Of a stretch of 64,000 bases of DNA, positions 12,333 to 22,400 are shown one piece after another (position 1 is the stretch's first letter; each line of letters begins with the position of its first letter). This stretch comes from Carnegiea gigantea (Eukaryota > Streptophyta > Magnoliopsida > Caryophyllales > Cactaceae): the NCBI GenBank assembly GCA_029747015.1, contig JAKOGI010000053.1, forward strand, positions 1,034,501-1,098,500, written 5' to 3'. The position numbers were made by a program, and so were the translations under genes. The notes beneath the pieces were generated by a model. The model was not told the DNA's origin and did not search any database. It saw only the letters and a program-made list of their open reading frames with translations.

Positions 12333-12640
12333 TGATAGTATCTTTTCAATTTGGCGCGTGCAAGGCACATGTCTATAACAGGAAACGGTTAGCTTATGGG
12401 GGAGGGTAGTACAGACTGTTAAATTCCATTCTAAAAACCTTCCTTTTTTCCGCCATTGCAACTGCTTATATAGTTATATAGAGTTGGTCAGCTGGCAATT
12501 GGGGATATGAATGAAATAATCTTTTGACATCTCTCTCTCTCTCTCTCCCCCCCCCCTCCCCAATTTTCTCTTTCCCCCTCCCTCTTCAGTTCTCTGCAAT
12601 CTCCTCTTGAGCTTGAGTTACTCCTAGAAGTGAGATATCA
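12333..12640 (+). repeat. Gypsy-A 3' LTR
   Basis: Begins TGATAGTATC and ends GATATCA, followed by the TSD TCTAA. It is 19 bases longer than the 5' LTR, mainly because of an expanded CT/C tract near 12,530-12,560 and a small TATA-rich insertion near 12,476. Confidence 0.92.
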
Positions 12641-13020
12641 TCTAAAGGATTTAGTGAAGTAAGGATAAAACGCAGGTGATACGATGACCTGCTGATATAC
12701 CACGGAGGTGTTGTGCTGTGTAATAGCTACTTGAGTGCCTGCCTTAGGATGGATGTCCAACCGTCTTGGTTGTTTAGGACCAGCTGTGAGGTGAGCCCAA
12801 GAGGATGATACGGAGATCAGGAGGTTTAGTTGCTGCAGAAACAGGAGCAAAATGGCGTGAAGCAAAGATTGGAGGTGTGGCTGTTGGATGTCAGAGGGAA
12901 TGGTGGTGGAAGATAAGGCAGTGACTCTCGGATAAACGAGAAAGAGGGTAGTTATGACAAGAACAACGTGAAATACAGACCAGTCGGAACAAGCAAACGG
13001 AGTATACAACTCAATAGCAC
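12641..13020 (-). mobile_element. LINE-A, 5' tip beyond the Gypsy-A insertion
   Basis: The sequence right of the 3' TSD continues LINE-A on the minus strand. An uninterrupted minus frame (12,638-13,009) of low-complexity, Leu/Ser-rich character precedes the ORF1 start, as expected of a LINE 5' leader. The right boundary near 13,020 is where the sequence changes to AT-rich sds22 flank. It is approximate, because no matching duplication was found. Confidence 0.55.
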
Positions 13021-13470
13021 CAGTTTCTACTTTCTTTACAGTATAGTATCAACTTGAATGAATCAGAAATTTGGAAAATCATTATTACAATACTCCACAA
13101 CCACAAGGACATAAACACCATAATTTTACAACATCCCGGAAGTACAATCCTTTCAATTCGACATCATCTAAAAGACTGAAGCTGACATGTATGTAGCTGT
13201 CACCTGTCAGAAAATTTTCGCTCTCTAGCAATGACATAGAAAGAGGATTAAGGAGCATATATTCTCTTATGACAAATGTTGCATCAGTCAATTGCTGTTG
13301 AATTGTCAGAGGAATTGCATTTGAGAAGCGAAAGCCATTGCCTGTTTTGTCCAAAGGTACGCACTCAAGCCTAGTGCTAATTTAGATCCATCCTTCATTT
13401 CCATGTCTTGTGCCCCAGAGTTGCATTTTGGGTACATTTGAACAAAATTACCTCCTTAGATGAAGGTGCT
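13021..13470 (-). other. Downstream region / probable 3' UTR of the sds22 gene
   Basis: Between the stop codon at 13,471 and the LINE-A 5' end lies about 450 bases of AT-rich sequence on the minus strand. A minus frame at 13,085-13,354 has no recognisable domain and is probably chance. This is the likely site of the 3' UTR and poly(A) signals, although I could not fix a cleavage site. Confidence 0.45.
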
Positions 13471-16400
13471 CTAGGCAAATACTTGAGAATCAAGTTGCTC
13501 AATGTTTGGGAAGATTTGTCTCAAAGTTGCAGTGTAGTTGGGAGATTTTGCCTGAAGGATACAATAGAAGACTAAAAACAGCACATAACCGAAGCGCTAA
13601 TACAAGCAAGAACATAAGCATTCAACAAGGCAATCAACACAGCAAGAACTGGTAGAAGACCAGTACTGACATGTAGAAAGCAAGTCTAACAAAAGGTACC
13701 AAAAAATACGATAAGCAACATTTGAGCTCATTCAGACAACAAAAATATAGTATAACTCGACAATTGACATAAGAGGCTGTGAAATAGTTCCAAGACAGGA
13801 AAAAGCTGCCTTCACCTAGAGAAATAGACAAGGCACATTTAAAGGGTTAAAGCTCAATGAGTATGAAAGATCGTCCTGACTACATGTGAGGAGATCTGTG
13901 TTTGGTTTGAATAAAGAATAAGCCTACACCGATAAATTTTTTTTTTTTAAAAAGGGGCAAGTTTCTTGGTTGTCTTTGTTATTCTTGTACACTGCTTACA
14001 AGAACACTTCCCTAATGCCAAAAGCCATTTCTACTAACCAGATTTGCTCATGAAGAAGTGAAAAAAAGAAGACCACTTTATGCAAGAGGTCAAGATGCCA
14101 AATAATACCCTGATACTTGCCCTAGAAGAACTGAAACATAAACCTCCCACCTCCCCCCCCCCGGGCTCTTAAAGTACAATCAGTCATACCTTTGCTGAGA
14201 ACATGCAAACAAAGCAGTATAAAGCTTTTGAGTTCTAGCACATCAGAATGTAGCAAAAAGATCAAGATCAAGTACATACACATGGGTTATGCTCGAGATA
14301 GATAGTGGTAAGCTTCTCTCTTGAACCCGTAACTGCATCACCAATGCCCACCAGCGAAGCAATCTGGTTATCATTAAGCCACAGATCTTCCAGCCTGACC
14401 ATAAGGAATCAGCAAAGGACAAAATTACACACAGAAGCCCAACAATTGGACGCTATGTGATGGGTAGTTGCCAGAAGTTGAGTGTCACACCTTGTGAGCA
14501 TTTCAATATCATCAATTGATGTCAGCTTATTTGATGAGACATCCAAGACACGGAGATTCACCAAAGTTGATAAACCTTCCATTTTCGAAATGCCATTATG
14601 GCTCAGATATAATTCTTCAAGTGTTATACATTCCTGCAATTATGGTATCAAAGTCTAACTATATCAGTGAGGAACAAACAGTCAGTGTCTTCTGCCAATA
14701 AAGAACATTTGAATGACCGCATACCTCGAACCCTTTCATAGATGTCAAACGGTTGCTCTGCAGACTAACTTTCCTGAGGCATTTCAGGCCACATAAGTTG
14801 ACAGCTCTTATCCGATTTCTACCCAACCACAACTCTTGTAAGTTCACTAAAGTTCCTAGGCTCTCCATCACCTAAAATCAAAGGGGTAATGACATATTAA
14901 GACCATTTCATCTTGCTTCCTGGATAAAACAAAGTGCCAGATTTTCCATCAATCCTCATGGCATTCAGGAGTGACAATACATGAATTGAATTTCTCAGAC
15001 ACATGCAAACAGTCTGAATATCATCAAAAGTCAAAACAATTTGATAAATTGGTCAGTGAAGGAATAGCAGAATAGGAGGCAAACCCGCAGTTTATTGGAA
15101 CCAAGTTCTAGCATCTGCAGCCCTTGAAAATGCTCGATCTCTTCTATTTTGGTGATTTCATTTTTGGACACATACAGCTCTTTCAGAGTGTTGGAAACCT
15201 TTGACAAGCCACTTAAAGATGATATCTCGTTGAAAGAAACGTCAAACACCTGGAGATTCTTGAATATGTTCACATCAGGTATCTTCAGAAGTTTGTTATC
15301 TCTGAGCACCAACTCCTGCAGAATGGCAATAGATACCACTTGTATCACTAACGTAAACAAAAAACGCAATTCTCCTATGCAGGCAAGTTTGAACAAGCAT
15401 CATAACACCAAAAATATAAAAATATTAGTTCTGAGGCTAGTTGCAAACATGTTCTAGGCCAACAGCATTACTGAGATTGAAGAACCAGAAAATGACACAC
15501 TAACATCTTTGATGCAATGGTAAATTCTTCTATAAACTCAACAACACCTAACATTAGACAGTTGTGGGTGAAGGTCTAAACCTCTCAAGTCTCATCGAGG
15601 ACCATAAAGAGCTGGAAGATCAACTTGCGGCAAACAACCCTTTTACCAATTAGAAGAAGACAATCCAAATTCCATATTGCCTGATTCTCACAGCTTTCAC
15701 TGCATTACCGGTTTATTTGATCAACCTGAAAGCAAGGTTTGGCCTAACTGGGATTGCACCTTACTAGTGCTGACCTATGCCACATGGACTTGTGTAAGGG
15801 GTGTTGGACACAGGTATGTGTCCGAGTGTTTGATCCATCAAAATCCTAAATCTAGAACATGGAACATTGTTTAAAATTTGGATACAGAAACAAGGACTAG
15901 TTATTTTACATGTAGCAGTTGCAATTTCGAATTATTTTTCTAGAACATTTCATTGAATAGAACTTAAACCCAAACCCAAATTCAATTACAAATTTCCAAT
16001 CAATACATAATGAGGGAATATTGATTATTGGAACTTCTAAATCACTAAAAAAGGAACAAAGACTGGGAGGAAAATTTATCAACTTGCCAAGCCGATCAAA
16101 CACAGAAAAGTGCCATTAGAAAATAAAGAAGAGAGAAGGAAACCGATTATATATTCACAATTTTTCATCCCTGCCACTGTGGAGCTTGGACTGTGTCTGA
16201 TATATATTGATGTCGTATCTCCTAAGGAATTCTATGGCAATGTGTGTTCTAGGAAGAATAGGAGATTTCGTAATCTAGGAATCCTCTTTTAGGATAAAAT
16301 CTTTTATTTTTCTAGATTATTCTTAGTTATCAAATCTTATCGTAATCTTTAGATTTATTTTATATTCCTTTTCAGCTGTATTGATTCCTATATAAACCCC

Positions 16401-19400
16401 CCCTCATGCTTTGGGGAAAGACAGACTTGAATGAATTGAATTATTAAGTTCTCAGAAATTCTTGTGTTATTTTCTAGGTGTGGGAATTGCTCTCAGAGCG
16501 TCCTACATCAAATTGGCATCAGAGCCATTGATCCTAGTCGCTGCGAAACCGTTTCTCACTCAAGATTTTCTGTTTTGGCTTCCCTTTGATTTCCCTTTTC
16601 CTTTTTCCCTTACGTTTAAAAAAAAAAATTAAAAAAAACCCAAACCAGAAAACCCTAAACCTTCGCTGCCAGCCTTCCCGCCGGCCAACACCACCTTGAC
16701 CACCACACCCAGGTCGCCACCCCAGGTCGACCACCACCGGACCTCCATCACCGCCGGACGCTCACCAGAACCCTAACATCCCCAACTGCTGGCCCTAGCT
16801 GCACTCACTAATCTCGATTTTTGCACCACCACACTCGTCGACCACCACAATCGACAACCACCCTTCGCCCAGAACCTCGTCCGACCACCACTGCACCACC
16901 ACCCCTGGCTGCTGCTCACCGGAAACCTAGCAACCCAAATCTCGAACCCTAAGTTTGCGAATTGCTTAATTTTTTCGAACCCTAGCCCTCGATTCTCCCT
17001 CAATCCATCCACGATTTACAAAATTGACTCAATCCCCTCCATCTCCTTCTCAATTTGTCCCAAACCCCTCGACAATTGGGTTGCTTTGCATCCGAATTCG
17101 TCGACTGTCCACCCATCGCGAAACCCTAAAATCGCGAATTGGTCTGCTGGCTAATTGAAGCATTCGCTGCCTTCGACCAGTGACAGAGAGGACTGACAGC
17201 CTCTTGGCCGCGCCGTCCTGCCACCACCAACTCCTCCTTTCGTCGGGAAACACCTGCGCACGCCCGACTGCTACTGTTCCTGTTCGACACTCAGCGTGCG
17301 TTTGCTGCTACAGTCGCCTTTCGCCCCGACAACTTGTACTCAAATTGGTTCCACTTCTTGCTGTGCCACTGTCACGTGCTGCCCAGAGTGATCGCCATTA
17401 CCTCATCCGAATCTGACTTCAGTTGGTCGCTGTTGTGGTAAAGGCTGTTGTGGTAAAGGCGGTTCTTGGACCAGTACTTAAGTACACTAAGAGGTACGGG
17501 GAACTCAATTTACTTTGATAAGAGTTTTGATTCTCGATAAGCGAAATTACCCTAATTCCTGATTGTTTGGGTTTTTGAGTGTTGCTTGGATCCTGATCTT
17601 TCCCTTGCTACTTCTTCCCTGCCTGGTTCGAGTCATCTCAATAATCCATATCAAACTTTGTGATTTGTGGTGTGTGTAGTGGTTGTTTCTCACTGTCGTT
17701 ACTATTGCAACTTGGTTTAATCTCAAGCACTTACATCTTGCATTCATAGTTGCATACACCATGTCATCCTCACCCAATCAGCCTTACCAATCTCAAATTA
17801 ACACCCTATCTGAAAGGCTTGACCGTCAAGATGCTAGGTTTGACCAACTCGAGGCCAAAATTGACAAACTTACTCGAGCATTTGAGAAGTTACCCATGCT
17901 TGACCAACCTCAGACCCCACCCCAATTTTCCCGACCTACTTGTGGGGGGGAATGATCGTCGTCAGTGGGTCATTTACAAGTCAAGTCGGGTTAATGAGCT
18001 TGAGGAGAAGGAACCGGAACCAGAACCATTGACCCCATCTCACCCTCGAATGCAAGGGGAGAGGAGTAACTTAAGGCATGACCAAAGGGACCATAGGAAC
18101 CGTCAGTTTAACACCCCTAGAGATGACAGGCGGACGGGTAACCCTCAGGAGCCTAGGCATGCAGACCTTGAAACTGACCGTAGGAGTACTCACGAGGGCT
18201 ACTCCGATATTACTAGAAAAGTGAAAGTTGATGTGCCTTCTTTTGATGGGAAGATAGATGCTACTACTTTTTCTGACTGGATAGTTGCTATGGAGGACTA
18301 TTTTGACTGATATGAGATGTCTGATATTGAGCGGGTTCGATTTGTCAAGATGAAACTCATAAGACCTGCTAGGAAGTTTTGGCAAACTGTCACGAGTTAC
18401 CTTGAGTGAATGCGTCAACCTCCTATCATTCAATGGGAAGTTATGAAGGACAGGTTGAAAGAAAAGTACCTCCCTTCTTTCCATAAGGCACACCTTGTCG
18501 ACCAAATGCTAGACCTTAGACAGTCCACCTCTAATGTGTCTGATTACATCAATAGTTTTGAAGAATTGACTCAGTGTTGTGACCTTCTAGAGGATCCTTC
18601 CATTACCATAGCCCGCTTCATTCGGGGCTTACGAACTGACCTTAAGAGGGAAGTAACCTTATCTGCGCCTTATACTCTCGATGAGGCTTACCACAAAGCT
18701 TTAGAGGTTGAAAAACTTGATAAGCTTTACCCTGTGCGACGTGCTGCTCCCTCCTCTAGGGCCCCTGCCCATTCTGTTCCTAAGATGACTGAGTTTTCTG
18801 TGAGTGCTTCAACTTCTAAGGGTCATAACCCCCATAACCCACCTAGAGTAGCCCCGCAGGGAGCTTCCTCTGGTACATCTCGTAACCCAATCTAATATTT
18901 TAGCTGTCGTGAGAGAGGTCATTATACTTCTGAGTGCCCTCACCGTACCCTGGGCCTATAGAGCATAAGTCCTTGGAGCCACCCGAACTTGAGGAAGAGG
19001 TCGCTAACCACAAGGGAGATTTTGAAGATCTTGTTGATGTTGAGAATAGCCTTCTTCATGATGCACATCTTGGAGTTGTGAGATGCCTCTTAGCCAACCC
19101 AGTCATGAACGATGAGTGAAAACGTACCACCATCTTCTATACTCTTGTGAGGTGTGGAGAAACTCTTTTGAAAATGGTTATAGATGGTGGCAGTACCATG
19201 AATGTTGTTGCTGAAGCCGCTATAAGGTGTTGTCATCTTAAAACAGAACCTCACCCCCACCCTTTCAAAGTAGCCTAGGTCAACAAGACCCACCTCACAG
19301 TTACCCATAGATGTAAGATTCCAATCCAAATTGGTGGTTACAAGGACGAGGTTTTATGTGACGTCCTCCCAATGGATGTCGCTCACATTCTCCTAGGTCG

Positions 19401-22400
19401 TCCTTGGCTTTATGATCGGAATGTCTTACATAACGGGAAAGAGAACACTTATACCTTTAGGTACATGAATAAGAACATCACTCTCAACCCATGTCAACCT
19501 AGAGAGTTGCTGTCTTCCCCAGGGCCCAAACCTTCCCCAACCTTGTCCTCTCCCCACAGTGTGTCTACTCCTCCTAAGGGAACTATTTCCCTCCTTCACC
19601 ACAAACCTTTTGAAAGACTGGGAAACTCTAACAAGTTCTTCCTAACAATCTTAGCTAGGGAGCTAGCTTCAGACTCCATTACCTTCCCTAACACCCCTTC
19701 TAATGACTTCTCCCTTCGGGACCTCCCAGTTGATATTGATGACCTTCTTAAAGAATTTGTCGATGTTGTCCCCGAGGAACTTCCTAGTGAGCTCCCGCCC
19801 CTCCGTGACATACAACATGCTATTGACTTGGTCCCTGGTTCCCAACTCCCTAACCTTCCTCACTAAAGGTTGAATCCAACTGAGCAAGAAGAATTGAATG
19901 GGCAGGTTCAAGAACTATAGGGCTTTGTTCATCACAGCATGAGTCCCTGTGCGGTCCCTGCCCTCCTAACCCCTAAGAAGGATGGATCGTGGAGGATGTG
20001 TGTCGATAGTAGAGCCATCAATAAGATTACAGTCAAGTATAGGTTTCCCATTCCGAGGTTAGAGGACATGCTTGATTGTCTTGCTGGGGCTAGCTGGTTC
20101 TCTAAGATAGACTTGCGTAGTGGTTATCACCAGGTTCGCATTAGACCAGGAGACGAATGGAAAACTGCCTTTAAGACCCAAGATGGCTTATTTGAGTGGA
20201 TGGTTATGCCTTTCGGGCTATCCAATGCTCCCAGTACCTTTATGAGACTCATGACTCACGTTCTTTAGCCATTTATGGGAAAATTTCTGGTCGTCTATTT
20301 TGATGACATTTTGGCATATAGCAAGTCTAGGACTGACCATATTGACCATCTCAAGCAACTCCTGTGCGCACTTAGAGAGGCCAAGCTCTTTGCTAATTTG
20401 AAAAAGTGCAACTTCCTTCAAACCCAAGTCCTCTTTTTAGGATTCATTGTATCCGCTCAAGGTATCTCCGCTGACCCCGACACAGTTAGAGCCATTAGGG
20501 ATTGGCCTGAACCTAAGACCCTTACTGAGGCTAGGAGTTTCCATGGTCCAGCCTCCTTCTACAGGCGGTTTATCAGACACTTCAGTTCTATTATGTCACC
20601 TATTACAGACTGCTTAAAGAAAGGCCCATTTCAGTAGACTCCTAAAGCGGCATCTGCGTTTAAGGAGATTAAAGACATGATGTCATCTGCTCCAATCCTT
20701 AGGCATCCTGACTTTAGTAAGGTTTTTGAGGTTGCTTGCGATGCCTCTGGATATGGCATTGGTGGAGTGTTAAGCCAGGAGGGACACCCCATAGCTTTCT
20801 TTAGCGAAAAGCTTAGTGAATCTAGGCGGATTAAGTATACCACCTATGAGAAGGAGTTGTATGCCCTGCTTCAGTCCCTTCGTCATTGGCGTTATTACCT
20901 TCTCCCACATGAATTTGTTGTATATTCGGATCATGAGGCCCTTAAGCATTGGAATTCTCAGTCTAATATCAACCCTAAGCATGCTAGGTGGATTGAGTAT
21001 GTTAGTGAGTACTCTTTTGTCCTTAAGCACAAATCTGGTGTTGAGAACGAGGTAGCTGATGCCCTCAGCCGCATTGGTTGCATCTTACAGACAATGCGGG
21101 TTGAGGTTCTAGGTTTCGACAAGCTCAAAGGCACTTACACCTCTTGTCCTGACTTTTCACTCATTTACTTGGACCTTTCGGTTGGAAATCGCAACCGTCA
21201 CGTTGACTTTGTCATTCATGACGGTTTCCTGTTTCGGGGGTCCAAGTTATGCATTCCTAAGACCTCGTTCCGGGACTTCTTAGTTTGGGAGATGCATGCT
21301 GGGGGATTAGCTGGCCACCTGGGTAAAGATAGGACCATTGCTTTGGTTGTAGATCGCTTCTATTGGCCCTCTCTCAAAAGAGATGTACTTTGCATTGTGT
21401 CTCAGTGCCGCACCTGTCAGTTAGCTAAGACTAAGAAGTATAATACAGGACTTTACACTCCTCTTCCTATCCCGCATGCTCCGTGGAAGGACATTAGCAT
21501 GGACTTAGTACTAGGACTTCCTCGAACATCTCGTGGTCTTGATTCAGTCTTAGTTGTAGTTGACAGATTTTCTAAGATGGACCACTTTATTGCCTGTAGC
21601 AAGACAGCTGACGCTTCACATGTTGCTAAGTTAGTCTTTTGAGAGACTGTTAGGTTGCATGGTCTTCCCACTTTCATAGTGTCTGATAGGGATGTCAAAT
21701 TCATGAGCTATTTCTGGAAGACCTTATAGAGACTGTGTGGTACTACTCTGAAATTTTCCGCGACCTTTCACTCTCAAACGGATGGGCAAGCTGAGGTTGT
21801 TAACCGCAGTCTGGGGGAGTTACTTCGCTGCGTTGTGGGCGAGAAACAAGGCACTTGGGATTTGACATTACCCCTTGTTGAGTTTGCATATAACAATGCA
21901 GTTAATAGAACCACAGGTAAGAGTCCCTTTGAGATTGTCCACGGTTACTCTCCTTGTACCCCTGCTGACCTCATTCCCCTCCCACCTGATGCCCGCATGT
22001 CACATCCTGCATCCACATTTGCACAGCATATTCATAACTTGCATACTGAGATTCGACGCAAGATTGCTTTAAGCAACGACAGTTATAAGCATTCCGCTGA
22101 CATACATCGCAGAGTTGCGAATTTTGATGCGGGTGATTTTGTTATGGCTCGGATTCGACCTGAACAATTACCCAAAAACTCCCTCAAAAAGCTTCACGGT
22201 CGTGCCATGGGACCTTACCAAATCCTTCAAAAGTTGGGATCTAATGCATATGTACTTGATCTCCCTGACAGTTTAGGTATTAGTCCTATTTTCAATGTGG
22301 AGGATCTCACTCTTCATCCAGGTACTTTCGAGCCTCCTTGTCTTCCTTTTGGGGTTTCTGCAGGTACTCAGGTCCCTAGACTTCCACCTTTACCACAATC

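Larger units (their letters stand above)
7361..12640 (+). mobile_element. Gypsy-A: Ty3/Gypsy chromovirus with both LTRs (Reina-like)
   Basis: This is a structurally complete LTR retrotransposon of 5,280 bp. It has two LTRs of 289 and 308 bp, both starting TGATAGTATC and ending GAGATATCA, a primer-binding site right after the 5' LTR, a polypurine tract before the 3' LTR, and TCTAA on both flanks (7356-7360 and 12641-12645). The gene order gag, protease, RT, RNase H, integrase, chromodomain-like tail is that of Ty3/Gypsy chromoviruses. Compact size and short LTRs suggest the Reina lineage, which is an inference. It sits inside LINE-A, so it is the younger of the two. Frames contain several stops and frameshifts. 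Confidence 0.92.

Noticed and set aside
13085..13354. Minus-strand frame of 89 codons downstream of sds22
   Set aside because: No domain or splice logic; the sds22 stop at 13,471 lies upstream, so this is probably 3' flank.
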